This document shows positions 28,021 to 37,230 of a DNA stretch of 64,000 bases, piece by piece (the stretch's first letter is position 1; each line of letters starts with the position of its first letter). Location of the stretch: NCBI RefSeq assembly GCF_015082335.1, contig NZ_BLRL01000012.1, forward strand, positions 62,001 through 126,000, given 5' to 3'. The stretch comes from Moritella sp. F3. Lineage in GTDB: Bacteria; Pseudomonadota; Gammaproteobacteria; Enterobacterales; Moritellaceae. The notes below the pieces were generated by a model. That model did not search any database. It was not told the origin of the DNA and saw only the letters and a program-made list of their open reading frames with translations. A program made the position numbers and the translations under genes.

Positions 28021-28371
28021 ATGAAGTGGCTAATATTAATTTTAGGTATATTATCAAATGCTTCTGCGAGTGTATTAATAAAAGTAGCCATGACTACAAA
28101 GGATACTCCCATACAGCTTAGTAATCCTCTGTCAATTATAAGTAATATTCCTTTAGTTGCTGGTGTTGGACTTTATGGTATAGCTTTTGTGCTTTATGCC
28201 CTAGCACTCACCTATTTACCTCTAAATATTGCGCACCCAATTTTAACTAGCGGCTCTATCGCATTAGTCGGTATAGCCTCAGTTTTGTTTTTTGGTGAGA
28301 GTTTATCAATGATTAATATAGCAGGTATTATTTTAATAATACTCGGTGTTACAGCTTTAACAGTGAGTTAA
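28021..28371 (+). CDS. Small four-helix transporter of the SMR/EamA type
   Basis: 116 residues with four hydrophobic helices (about 1-20, 38-62, 66-88, 94-114) and the half-EamA/SMR pattern ILGILSNASASVLIKVAM ... IAFVLYALALTYLPLNIAHPILTSGSIALVGIASVLFFGE. SMR-fold pairs such as ArnE/ArnF are proposed to flip undecaprenyl-linked aminoarabinose, and GtrA-like small proteins to flip undecaprenyl-glucose. Here it lies between sugar enzymes and a GtrB-like transferase, so a lipid-linked-sugar flippase is more likely than drug efflux. One gap base separates it from the preceding stop. Confidence 0.75.
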   Translation: MKWLILILGILSNASASVLIKVAMTTKDTPIQLSNPLSIISNIPLVAGVGLYGIAFVLYALALTYLPLNIAHPILTSGSIALVGIASVLFFGESLSMINIAGIILIILGVTALTVS

Positions 28372-28374
28372 CTT

Positions 28375-29499
28375 ATGGATAAGAACGTAGATATAACAAT
28401 TATTGGCGGGGGATTTTTTGGACTCTATCTTGCTGAGTATTTCTCACGATTGAATAAGAAAGTGTTGATCGTAGAAAAAGAAAGTGATGCGATGCAAAGA
28501 GCGTCATATACAAATCAAGCTCGTGTTCATAATGGTTATCATTACCCGAGAAGCGTGCTTACTGCATTGCGATCTCGAATTTCATTTCCTCGCTTTGTTG
28601 ATGAATTTAAATCATGTATTGATAGTGATTTTGATAAGTATTATATGATTTCAAATCGACTAGGAAAAGTGACTCCAAATCAATTTGAAAAATTTTGTGA
28701 CCGTATAGGTGCTTCTCACGAACCAGCCCCCTCAAGCATACATAGATTGGTTCAGCCTAATATGATTGATGGTATATTTAAAGTTAAAGAGTTTGCATTT
28801 GACTCCGTTTTGTTAAAAGAAACGATGCTTGATCGAATTCAAAATAATGGCGTAGAAATATTATTAAATCATTGTGTTACTACGATAAAGCAGAACCAGT
28901 CATCCTCTTTACTTGAATTATCTATAAATTCGGATTCAGAAACTCTTAATGTAACAAGTAAGCAAGTTTACAACTGTACTTATTCATTATTAAATTCTGT
29001 GTTAGCAGACTCTAAAATTGAACTGATACCGCTTAGGCATGAAATGACCGAAATGTGTATTGTTGATGTTCCTGATGAATTAAAAAAAGTGGGCTTCACT
29101 GTAATGTGTGGTCCATTTTTTTCCATCATGCCATTTCCATCTAAACAAGCACATTCATTCAGCCATGTACGCTATACCCCTCACTATGAGTGGGATGATA
29201 ATAACCAGTCAGCCTATGTAAATGCCCATAACCTTTATCGTGAAAATAATAAACGCAGTGCATTTAAAAAAATGAAGTTAGACGCACAGCGGTATATGCC
29301 AATTTTGAGCGATGTTAAATATAAAGAATCCTTGTGGGAAGTAAAAACAATATTACCAAGTAGCGATACAGATGACTCAAGACCCATTTTATTCAAAGCC
29401 AATTATGGTTTACCCGGTTTGCATTGTGTAATGGGTGGTAAAATAGATAATATCTACGATGTAATACAAACAATTAATGATTTAGGACTGGATACATAA
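28375..29499 (+). CDS. FAD-dependent oxidoreductase (DAO-like)
   Basis: 374 residues. The N-terminal DITIIGGGFFGLYLAEYFSRLNKKVLIVEKE is a dinucleotide-binding fold with GxGxxG-type GGGFFG (residues 11-16) and the closing glutamate. A conserved-looking block QARVHNGYHYPRS (about 44-56) resembles the histidine-rich loop found in FAD enzymes encoded in polysaccharide clusters. The C-terminal FKANYGLPGLHCVMGGKIDNIYDV is the second half of the FAD site. No signal peptide, so cytoplasmic. Likely oxidises a sugar or amino-sugar intermediate of this operon's product; not resolvable further. Its stop overlaps the next start (TAATG). Confidence 0.75.
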   Translation: MDKNVDITIIGGGFFGLYLAEYFSRLNKKVLIVEKESDAMQRASYTNQARVHNGYHYPRSVLTALRSRISFPRFVDEFKSCIDSDFDKYYMISNRLGKVTPNQFEKFCDRIGASHEPAPSSIHRLVQPNMIDGIFKVKEFAFDSVLLKETMLDRIQNNGVEILLNHCVTTIKQNQSSSLLELSINSDSETLNVTSKQVYNCTYSLLNSVLADSKIELIPLRHEMTEMCIVDVPDELKKVGFTVMCGPFFSIMPFPSKQAHSFSHVRYTPHYEWDDNNQSAYVNAHNLYRENNKRSAFKKMKLDAQRYMPILSDVKYKESLWEVKTILPSSDTDDSRPILFKANYGLPGLHCVMGGKIDNIYDVIQTINDLGLDT

Positions 29500-30503
29500 T
29501 GAAAAGTGAAACTTTTGTTTCAGTGATTTTGGTTGTAAAAAACCAAACAGAGAAACTAATAAATTATCTAAATGTATTATCACCACATTTGGATAAGAAA
29601 TACAGTGATTATGAAATTGTCATTATAGATCAAAGGTCTAGCGATAATATAGAAACTGAATTATTGAACACCCTCTCAATACACCAATCTATTCGCCATA
29701 TACGTTTATCACAAGAAGTAAGTAGTGATATCGCCTTAGCTGCAGGAATAGAAAATGCAATTGGAGATTTTGTTGTTAATTTAAATATTGAAAGCGATAG
29801 TCTTGAATTAATCGACTCTTTAGTTGAGAAAGGACTTACAGGTAATGATATTGTTATCTGTGTATCTAAAAAGGTCACATCTTTTATATATAAAAAATTA
29901 AGGTGTTTATCAACATGGCTGTTGCAATCTATAGGTTATAGTTTACCTAGTAATTCAACTGGCACATTCTGTTTCAGCCGTAGAGCGGTTAATGCCATTA
30001 CTGAGTCAGGTCGATTTTATTGTAAATTACACATGAGAATGGCTAATATTGGCTATCCCCCATATTCTTTTGAGTGTGATGAGTATATTACGAAACCTCA
30101 GACAAAGGATATAGTTAATGGAATAAAAGAAACATTACATCATATGATTTTCAATTCAACTAAACCACTACGCTGGATGAGCTCTCTTGGTGTAATTGGT
30201 AGCTTAATGGCTATGTTCTTTTCATTCTATAGCCTTGTTGTACACTTCCTAAATGACCAAGTAGCATCAGGGTGGACGACCACAATCTTATTTATGTCAA
30301 TGTTATTTACAATATTATTCATCATGCTTTCATTCTTTGGTGAATACTTGGCGAGACTGTTAAATGATCGAAGTGAGCATAAAGAATATAATGTTGTTTA
30401 TGAGCGTAATAGTTCTGTCATGTTGAATGAAAATAGAAGTAACGTATTATTTTCTTCTATAGTGGAAAAATCAAATAATAGTCAAACAGGCCGAAATAGA
30501 TGA
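29499..30503 (+). CDS. GtrB/DPM1-like glycosyltransferase with two membrane helices and a degenerate active site
   Basis: 334 residues. GT2 domain (1-210) followed by two helices (about 225-247 and 259-283) and a polar tail, the architecture of GtrB-type enzymes that load a sugar on polyprenyl phosphate. Key motifs are altered: the usual DDGSTD reads DQRSSD, and the DxD strand reads VVNLNIESDS where GtrB has V.MDADLQDP. The DTGDFR block is replaced by NSTGTFCFSRRAV. Either it uses an unusual donor or it has lost catalysis and serves as partner of the GT2 enzyme encoded next. The next gene starts 4 bp inside it. Confidence 0.75.
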   Translation: MKSETFVSVILVVKNQTEKLINYLNVLSPHLDKKYSDYEIVIIDQRSSDNIETELLNTLSIHQSIRHIRLSQEVSSDIALAAGIENAIGDFVVNLNIESDSLELIDSLVEKGLTGNDIVICVSKKVTSFIYKKLRCLSTWLLQSIGYSLPSNSTGTFCFSRRAVNAITESGRFYCKLHMRMANIGYPPYSFECDEYITKPQTKDIVNGIKETLHHMIFNSTKPLRWMSSLGVIGSLMAMFFSFYSLVVHFLNDQVASGWTTTILFMSMLFTILFIMLSFFGEYLARLLNDRSEHKEYNVVYERNSSVMLNENRSNVLFSSIVEKSNNSQTGRNR

Positions 30504-31288
30504 ATAACAAACCTACACATTATCAAGTTCCAAAATATGAGCAATCATTTACCTCTCCCAAAGAGCATGATTATTGCGTTGCAATTTTTGTCATTAATGA
30601 GGGCAAGAAGCTACACAAACAATTGCAACGAATGAAAGACTCGGTTTTAAATGTAGATGTCATTATATCAGACGGTGGAAGTACCGATGGTTCAACAGAC
30701 TCTCAAACGTTAAAAAGTTTAGGTGTGAACACTTTATTGGTCAAAAAAGAAATAGGTAAACTAGGAAGCCAAATGCGGATTGCCTTTTCATGGGCTATCG
30801 AGAATGGCTATAAGGGCATTGTTGTCATTGATGGTAATAATAAAGATAGCGTTGAAAATATTAATGATTTTGTTAATAAGCTAAAACTTGGTTATGACCA
30901 TATTCAAGGTTCTAGGTTTATCCCAGGAGGTAAAGCAATCAATACCCCAGTATCAAGATTATTAGGCCTAAAACTCTTGCATGTTCCAATGATGAGGTTA
31001 GCATCTGGTTTTAAGTACACAGATACAACCAATGGTTTTCGGGCATATAGTAAAAATTTACTTCTAGCTGATGATATGGCTATATTTAGAAATGTATTCA
31101 CTAGTTATGAATTTCATTACTATTTAGCCATTAAAGCCGTGAAAAAAGGATATAAGTGTATCGAAATACCGGTAAGTAGAACATATCCTAAAGGGAAAGT
31201 TCCTACAAAAATATCTCCTATAAAAGGAAATTTAGGAGTGCTGAAAACATTGTTTAAAGTTTGCTTAGGAAGCTATAATGAGAAGTAG
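30500..31288 (+). CDS. Family 2 glycosyltransferase (DPM1-like)
   Basis: 262 residues, soluble. CVAIFVINEGKKL, VIISDGGSTDGST, GIVVIDGNNKDS (DxN in the DxD position), HIQGSRFIPGGKA and TDTTNGFRAYS are the ordered motifs of dolichol-phosphate-mannose-synthase-like enzymes, which transfer a sugar from a nucleotide to a polyprenyl phosphate. Unlike its upstream neighbour, its catalytic motifs look intact. No membrane helix of its own, so it may work with the membrane-bound upstream protein. ATGA overlap upstream and 11-bp overlap downstream show coupled translation. Confidence 0.82.
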   Translation: MNNKPTHYQVPKYEQSFTSPKEHDYCVAIFVINEGKKLHKQLQRMKDSVLNVDVIISDGGSTDGSTDSQTLKSLGVNTLLVKKEIGKLGSQMRIAFSWAIENGYKGIVVIDGNNKDSVENINDFVNKLKLGYDHIQGSRFIPGGKAINTPVSRLLGLKLLHVPMMRLASGFKYTDTTNGFRAYSKNLLLADDMAIFRNVFTSYEFHYYLAIKAVKKGYKCIEIPVSRTYPKGKVPTKISPIKGNLGVLKTLFKVCLGSYNEK

Positions 31289-32807
31289 ACTTCAGCTCGT
31301 ATATTTATTGCCTATAATCTCAATGCTCACATATGGACTAAATTCTATGCATGTGTGGTCTTGGCCAAGTTTAGATATGGCATCAGGTATAATGAATTGG
31401 TATAATCCTAACTACATCATTAATGATCTATATACAGATTGCTTTACAGATATGAATGCCCGTTATTTTTTCATGCAGGTTTTAACTCCTTTTAAACTGA
31501 TGGGAATGAATTGGTATGATAGTATTTATATAGCAAACCTTTTAAATGTAGCATTGTTACCGGTAGCGTTTTTTTTAGGTTTAAAATGTTTTGTTAAAAA
31601 GAGTGGAGAAAAACTTTTATTTATAGCGATTGCAATTATTTCTTTAAAACCAAAACTATTTATTTTAACTACAATTGGTTGGTGGAGTTCATTTTCATAT
31701 GATTTCCACCCTTCAGTATTTTCTGTATCTTGTTTGTTTATTGGTTCATACCTATTTTCTAAAAAAAGAAGCTTAAAGATTTTAGGGTTTATATTCGTTT
31801 CAATATCTACATTCATACACCCTCTTTTTTCTTTCTACGGTGCTTGTTTTTTATTTATTCTATGGACAAAAAAAGATTATCAGACAGGCATATTCATAAT
31901 TTTAACTGTCATTCTAAATTGCCTAATCTTCATATCTATAACTAATGCTGTCGATCTTAGCCTTCGTGAATATTACAATTACTTTGTTTGGCACTTCCCA
32001 GAACATTATATTCCGAGTCGATTTGTAGGTTGGAATGGGTATTGGTATATCCCCTTTATTATTAATATATTTATAATTATAGCTTGTACGGTCGATTCTT
32101 TATTTAGAAAGGATGGCTACGAAAAAATAGGTGTTATGTTTCTATTCTCTTATGCTGGCTCTTTATTATTCCAGTATCTTTTTGTAGAACTATACCCGAC
32201 TATCAAATTAATACTTGCTGCGGCGCCAATAAGATACACTAGTTTTGGTTATTTTATATCAGCCATTTTATTAATATTAAAATCACAAAGGTGGATGGGG
32301 AATTATACTTATAATTTTCTACCCAACAGGAATTTAATTCATAACATCTCAAATAAATTTCTTATTGTTGTGAGTGTATTAATATTTATTTTTTATAGCG
32401 TAAACCACCCTCGCCCAATAGACCTTATTAGCAATGATGAACTAGATGTTGTAAATTGGATTAAAAACAATACGGAAGAAGGTAGCATAATAATATCACC
32501 TCCAAACAAATTTTTGAAAACAACAATCCCCTTATTGACAGGAAGAGGAACTTATTATGGAAATGGAGTACCTTTTGATTCCACTTGTATAGAAGATAAC
32601 TATACTCGATACGTCAATGTATATGGTAAAACCACATCTTCTAATGGGAGAATGAAAGCTCAAGAATTTTATGATAAATTAGATAAGGGCTCTTTGAATA
32701 TGTTAAAACCCAAAGCAGATTACATCATAACTGAAAATTCAAATTTTTCAGATAAATCAATTAAAGTTAATGATAAATTTTATATATACAAAATTAACAA
32801 TGATTAA
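31278..32807 (+). CDS. Polytopic membrane protein, probable GT-C-type glycosyltransferase
   Basis: 509 residues with roughly ten membrane helices (from about 8 to 375) and a C-terminal soluble region (about 390-509). The first loop (MHVWSWPSLDMASGIMNWYNP, about 24-44) contains acidic Asp33 shortly after the first helix, where GT-C enzymes hold their catalytic acid, but I cannot prove the fold. The soluble end includes DVVNWIKNNTEEGSIIISPP, a pattern seen after the membrane domain of several GT-C-like families. Last gene of the seven-gene operon; as in gtr and arn systems, it would take the lipid-linked sugar on the periplasmic side and transfer it to a glycan or lipid A. Family not recognised with certainty. 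Confidence 0.62.
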   Translation: MRSRLQLVYLLPIISMLTYGLNSMHVWSWPSLDMASGIMNWYNPNYIINDLYTDCFTDMNARYFFMQVLTPFKLMGMNWYDSIYIANLLNVALLPVAFFLGLKCFVKKSGEKLLFIAIAIISLKPKLFILTTIGWWSSFSYDFHPSVFSVSCLFIGSYLFSKKRSLKILGFIFVSISTFIHPLFSFYGACFLFILWTKKDYQTGIFIILTVILNCLIFISITNAVDLSLREYYNYFVWHFPEHYIPSRFVGWNGYWYIPFIINIFIIIACTVDSLFRKDGYEKIGVMFLFSYAGSLLFQYLFVELYPTIKLILAAAPIRYTSFGYFISAILLILKSQRWMGNYTYNFLPNRNLIHNISNKFLIVVSVLIFIFYSVNHPRPIDLISNDELDVVNWIKNNTEEGSIIISPPNKFLKTTIPLLTGRGTYYGNGVPFDSTCIEDNYTRYVNVYGKTTSSNGRMKAQEFYDKLDKGSLNMLKPKADYIITENSNFSDKSIKVNDKFYIYKINND

Positions 32808-32945
32808 TTAATCAAATTAAGCAGTACCGAGAGTGGGTTTCATTTACCATTCCCCGTACGAATAAAACCTTTTTATTTAAATTATACTTTCGTGAACTCA
32901 ATATTAAACAGCTAATTAGTGGGAAATATACTTATAATTACTTCT

Positions 32946-32998
32946 GATTCCCTCCGAACCTCTGCCAGCTTAAGCAGACATTGAGGTTCGGGGGAATC
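32946..32998. terminator. Large inverted repeat between the seven-gene operon and ubiX
   Basis: GATTCCCTCCGAACCTC (32946-32962) pairs with GAGGTTCGGGGGAATC (32983-32998) with one bulged base; inside it TCTGC pairs with GCAGA. No good U-tract follows in either direction, so it may be a repeat element rather than, or as well as, a terminator for the convergent operon and ubiX. Confidence 0.55.
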
Positions 32999-33046
32999 GT
33001 AAATATAATTAAGATGCCTCTTTCCTTGGTGTATGAACCTCCCCCC

Positions 33047-33685
33047 TTAACGTCCCCACCCAGCATAAATAGACTGTTCTACATCTAAATGGTCCAGAAT
33101 ACGTGCCACCATCAAATCAATTAAATCATCTAGTGTTTCTGGCTTACGATAGAAACCCGGAGCAGCTGGCATGATAGTTACCCCTAAGCGCGATAACTTC
33201 AGCATATTCTCTAAATGGATTGGCGATAGTGGTGTTTCACGTGGGATCAGCACTAACTGGCCGCGCTCTTTTAATACCACATCCGCAGCGCGTTGTAATA
33301 AGTTAGTCGACATACCTTGAGCAACAGCGGCTACAGTCCCCATACTACACGGACAGATCACCATCTGTTTTGGTGCGCCAGAACCCGATGCGACAGGTGA
33401 GAACCAATCTTTACTGCTCGGTACCAACAACTGCCCAGCTTTCGCTTGGTACTTATCGGTTAAAAACAATTGCAGTGATTTATTATCCGCAGGCCATTTT
33501 TCATCAGTCTCTGTCGCCATCACTACTTTTGCAGCATCCGACATTAACAAATGCACTTGTACATTCGCCGCTAATAATAGCTCTAATAAACGCACCGCGT
33601 ATTGTGAGCCTGACGCCCCGCTAATACCTAGAGTAATACGTTTACTGAATTCTGCTTTAGTGCTTGCCGCCGCATTAGTTTGCAT
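33047..33685 (-). CDS. ubiX: Flavin prenyltransferase UbiX
   Basis: 212 residues. Makes prenylated FMN, the cofactor of the UbiD decarboxylase in ubiquinone synthesis. [21 protein letters not shown] (FMN-binding GASG), [47 protein letters not shown] and the C-terminal PAAPGFY are family signatures. The first 16 residues are a variable extension. Downstream of mpl, as in several gammaproteobacteria. ATG at 33685. Confidence 0.94.
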   Translation of the reverse strand: MQTNAAASTKAEFSKRITLGISGASGSQYAVRLLELLLAANVQVHLLMSDAAKVVMATETDEKWPADNKSLQLFLTDKYQAKAGQLLVPSSKDWFSPVASGSGAPKQMVICPCSMGTVAAVAQGMSTNLLQRAADVVLKERGQLVLIPRETPLSPIHLENMLKLSRLGVTIMPAAPGFYRKPETLDDLIDLMVARILDHLDVEQSIYAGWGR

Positions 33686-33738
33686 CTTATTTATAACCCT
33701 TGTTCATATTAATTATTACTATGATTTATTAATCACGA

Positions 33739-35154
33739 CTATAGCTTAGCGAGTAACTTATCATGAATACCAGCAAAACCACCATTACTCATAATTAGTA
33801 CATGACAAGGGCCATCCTGAGTATGAGCTCGTTTGCTTATTTCCCCGATCAAGCTATCTATCTGCTGGTGAATAACCGCTTTATCGTCATTCTTAGTGCT
33901 AGAACTATCGCTAACACACAGCTCATCAGCAACAGGCTGTAAATTCCAATCTAAACCTTCAGGTTGATATAACAATACATCATCAGCTACGGTTAGTGAT
34001 TGTGCTAACGCTTGTTGATGAGTGCCCATACGCATAGTGTTAGAACGCGGCTCTAATACTGCAATGATACGTTCATCACCCACAGCAGCACGTAAGCCTG
34101 CTAATGTAGTGGTAATAGCAGTAGGATGATGCGCAAAGTCATCGTAAACTCGAATACCTTGTACTTCACCTTTGACTTCCATACGACGTTTTGGTGTTTT
34201 AAACTCACCTAATCCTGCAATCGCTTGGCTTAATTCAACCCCCGCATAATGTGCAGCGGCTATCGCCATCATGCCATTTTGTAAATTATGCTCGCCAATC
34301 AAATTCCACTTCACAGTACCAGCTAACTCGCCCTTGCAGTAAACTTCAAATTCACTCGCGTCTGCACGCAACTTCTTCGCTTGCCAGTGGCTATCCTTAT
34401 CTCCCATCTCTCCACTTTCTAAAGACAAACGTTGCACCGGTGTCCAGCAACCTTGGGCTTTAACTTCATCTAATGCAGGCTCGTTATCTGGCATTAAGAT
34501 CAGGCCATTACCCGGTACAGTTCTGACGACATGATGAAATTGACGTTGGATAGCAGCTAAGTCAGGGAAGATATCAGCGTGGTCGTATTCTAGGTTATTC
34601 ATGATCAGGGTATTAGGTTGGTAATGCACAAACTTAGAGCGCTTATCGAAAAAGGCAGTATCGTATTCATCCGCTTCAATAACAAAGAAATAACCGCCAC
34701 CCAAGCGCGCTGACTCAGTAAAGTTCTGTGGTACACCGCCAATTAGAAAACCAGGCTCGAGCCCAGCGTATTCTAATATCCACGCGACCATCGCAGCCGT
34801 CGTCGTCTTACCATGAGTACCCGACGCGGCAATCACATAGCGGTGCTGTAATAAATGTTCTGATAGCCACTGTGGACCAGAAGTATAAGCCAGCTTGCGA
34901 TTAAGCATGTACTCGACACACGGATTACCACGTGACATGGCATTTCCGACAATCACCATATCTGGCGCAGGATCAAGTTGGCTTGGATCATAACCTTCAA
35001 TCAGCTCGATACCTTGTTCTTCTAGTTGAGTACTCATAGGCGGATAGACGTTGGCATCCGATCCCGTCACTTTATAACCGAGCTGTTTAGCCAATACGGC
35101 GATGCCCCCCATGAAAGTGCCGCAAATACCGAGAATATGTATATGTTTAGACAT
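33739..35154 (-). CDS. mpl: UDP-N-acetylmuramate:L-alanyl-gamma-D-glutamyl-meso-diaminopimelate ligase
   Basis: 471 residues. Murein tripeptide recycling ligase in the cytoplasm. Starts HIHILGICGTFMGGIAVLAKQLG, ATP-binding GTHGKTTTAAMVAWILE (about 110-126), Mur ligase metal residues in EADEYDTAFFDKRSKFVHY and NNLEYDHADIF, and the C-terminal VYDDFAHHPTAI. Length and motifs match E. coli Mpl and not MurC. AAGGA lies 7 bases before the ATG. A 4-bp gap to ytjB suggests cotranscription. Confidence 0.96.
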   Translation of the reverse strand: MSKHIHILGICGTFMGGIAVLAKQLGYKVTGSDANVYPPMSTQLEEQGIELIEGYDPSQLDPAPDMVIVGNAMSRGNPCVEYMLNRKLAYTSGPQWLSEHLLQHRYVIAASGTHGKTTTAAMVAWILEYAGLEPGFLIGGVPQNFTESARLGGGYFFVIEADEYDTAFFDKRSKFVHYQPNTLIMNNLEYDHADIFPDLAAIQRQFHHVVRTVPGNGLILMPDNEPALDEVKAQGCWTPVQRLSLESGEMGDKDSHWQAKKLRADASEFEVYCKGELAGTVKWNLIGEHNLQNGMMAIAAAHYAGVELSQAIAGLGEFKTPKRRMEVKGEVQGIRVYDDFAHHPTAITTTLAGLRAAVGDERIIAVLEPRSNTMRMGTHQQALAQSLTVADDVLLYQPEGLDWNLQPVADELCVSDSSSTKNDDKAVIHQQIDSLIGEISKRAHTQDGPCHVLIMSNGGFAGIHDKLLAKL

Positions 35155-35158
35155 CAGA

Positions 35159-35902
35159 TTATCCTTTTGAACGAAATTTATGATGAACGCGATTGACAGT
35201 CACACCGATAATGACACCAAACAGCAATAACAACAGGAACAATAATAAAATAGATTTAGTGGCGTCAAACTGGAAAATAGTGAAGGTTTTCAGCATTTCT
35301 TTATAGCTAAAATGCAGCTGTAAAAAGCCGACGGGCTTTTGCTTCCCTAACGAACCCTCTACTAATGAATCACCTGCCAATATCGGTTTTAAATATACCC
35401 GCACACCGGTTGGTGACTCATACTTTTTATTGGCGATGAGTTGCCCGACATAGTCTTCATCTGAAGAACTTAATAACTTACCATTTTCAGCAAAAATATG
35501 TAGACCAGTCACATACTGATTTTCGCTTACCTCATCCACCAGCTGCTGTAACTGTTTTCTACTCTTGATCCGAGTGCTCTTATCTTCGGAATCACGTTCA
35601 ACAATCAAATTAGCCGCCATTTTAGTCGGATAATCCAGTAATGAATGCACCAACATATCCACCTGCTGATAACGCGAAGCCGTGACATTGTTATATAACG
35701 AGATGGCAATAAAAATGAACAAGGTACACAAACTTAATCCAATCAGTAATGAGGTTTGCCCTTTCAGAAATTTATTCCCGTGCTTAGACTTGGTTTCAAG
35801 AGTGTCCTTACTATCCTGACTGTCTTTGGTTGCCTGCTGAGTCGCTAAATGCGGTTCATGTGGCACAAGCTCGGAGTCTACAGACTTGTCATTATTTTTC
35901 AT
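35159..35902 (-). CDS. ytjB: Membrane protein of the YtjB (Smp) family
   Basis: About 247 residues with an N-terminal polar stretch, one membrane helix (SLLIGLSLCTLFIFIAISLYN), a periplasmic domain of about 120 residues and a C-terminal helix (SILLLFLLLLLFGVIIGVTV) followed by a basic tail. This is the topology of the Smp/YtjB family, encoded divergently from serB in E. coli and Vibrio, as here. The family function is poorly known. I place the start at the ATG at 35902 (MKNNDKS); the frame opens 16 codons earlier (35950). The polar N-terminal stretch is longer than in E. coli. Confidence 0.8.
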   Translation of the reverse strand: MKNNDKSVDSELVPHEPHLATQQATKDSQDSKDTLETKSKHGNKFLKGQTSLLIGLSLCTLFIFIAISLYNNVTASRYQQVDMLVHSLLDYPTKMAANLIVERDSEDKSTRIKSRKQLQQLVDEVSENQYVTGLHIFAENGKLLSSSDEDYVGQLIANKKYESPTGVRVYLKPILAGDSLVEGSLGKQKPVGFLQLHFSYKEMLKTFTIFQFDATKSILLLFLLLLLFGVIIGVTVNRVHHKFRSKG

Positions 35903-36013
35903 TTTAGCCACAGCAAGATCCTTTCTGAATAGCGTAATTACGAATCGCAATTTTAAGGCTAATGCGTTATCTTTGCTAGTAGTAACCTATCGTTTACAAG
36001 GATTAGTAGCAAA

Positions 36014-37189
36014 ATGACTCAACTCGCTGAGACTTTATTTAGTAATACCGCGCCAATAGCATGGCCACAATTGTTAACTTTGCAAAGCACCACAATAAAA
36101 CAAGTCACATACAGCCAAGGCCAATTTAATATCTCTGCGCAACAGCAGCTCGTCATGGACAAGCCTAATTGTGACAGTGCAAATAGCAATAGTAGCAGCC
36201 ATTATCTGACGTTAATCGGCCGTACGATCAGCAGTGATGCCTTACTCAATCTATTATCCGCACTGAGCGCCTTACAACCCGCTGATGGTATTATCATTTA
36301 TCCACCAGCAAGCTATCCATTGCAATTGGTGACGGTCGATAGCAACGCCGTAACGAGCAATAGCAACGCTGTAGCAAATAATAGCAACGCGGCGCAAGGC
36401 GATATTGTGGTGTTAGGTTTTACTGCATTAACAGACACACTCCAACAGCAGTTTAAAGATACTTTAGCGAGCTGGAGCAATGATTACCAGATTGACTATG
36501 CCTTAACTCAAACACTGCCAAGCTTAAATCAGCCCGGTGTTGTATTAATGGATATGGATTCAACGACGATCCAGATTGAATGTATCGATGAAATAGCTAA
36601 ACTAGCCGGTGTTGGCGAGCAAGTAGCAGCGGTAACCGCGCAAGCAATGAATGGTGAATTAGATTTTTCTGAAAGCTTGCGTTCACGCGTGGCGACATTG
36701 ACGAACTGTCCTGAATCCGTATTAACCCAAGTAGCGGATGCTATGCCTCTGATGTCTGGGCTAGAGTTATTGATTGCGACCTTGCATCAAGCCAACTGGA
36801 AAGTGGCTATCGCTTCTGGCGGCTTTACTTATTTTGCCGATCGCTTACAAGCCGATCTTGGTTTTGATGCAGTTTATGCCAATGAACTCGAAATAATCGA
36901 TGGTACCTTAACGGGCAAAGTCATTGGCGGTATTGTCGATGCACAAGTCAAAGCTGATACCTTGCAAGCTCTGGCACTACAATATCAAATAGCCCCACAA
37001 CAAACCGTGGCAATTGGCGATGGCGCAAATGATTTGATCATGCTAAAAGCGGCGGCGTTAGGCGTGGCAATACATGCTAAACCGATTGTTCAGCAGCAAG
37101 CGCAAGTGGCATTAAATCATCACGATTTGGAAGGTTTGGTCGGGTTGTTACAAGCAGCAAGTTGTGTGAACACGAGCTGGTCACAATAG
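36014..37189 (+). CDS. serB: Phosphoserine phosphatase
   Basis: 391 residues. Last step of serine synthesis. HAD motif I DMDSTTIQ (Asp180, Asp182), ECIDEIAKLAGVGEQVAAVTAQAMNGELDF cap, motif II ASGGFTYFAD and motif III IGDGANDLIML are intact. The N-terminal domain of about 165 residues is longer than in E. coli (322 residues in all), partly through an Asn/Ser-rich repeat at 109-127 (DSNAVTSNSNAVANNSNAA) encoded by imperfect 21-bp repeats at about 36340-36395. Divergent from ytjB. Secure. Confidence 0.95.
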   Translation: MTQLAETLFSNTAPIAWPQLLTLQSTTIKQVTYSQGQFNISAQQQLVMDKPNCDSANSNSSSHYLTLIGRTISSDALLNLLSALSALQPADGIIIYPPASYPLQLVTVDSNAVTSNSNAVANNSNAAQGDIVVLGFTALTDTLQQQFKDTLASWSNDYQIDYALTQTLPSLNQPGVVLMDMDSTTIQIECIDEIAKLAGVGEQVAAVTAQAMNGELDFSESLRSRVATLTNCPESVLTQVADAMPLMSGLELLIATLHQANWKVAIASGGFTYFADRLQADLGFDAVYANELEIIDGTLTGKVIGGIVDAQVKADTLQALALQYQIAPQQTVAIGDGANDLIMLKAAALGVAIHAKPIVQQQAQVALNHHDLEGLVGLLQAASCVNTSWSQ

Positions 37190-37230
37190 CTGTAGTAGTA
37201 AGGTTTTTACTACGGTTGTGATAACTATAA

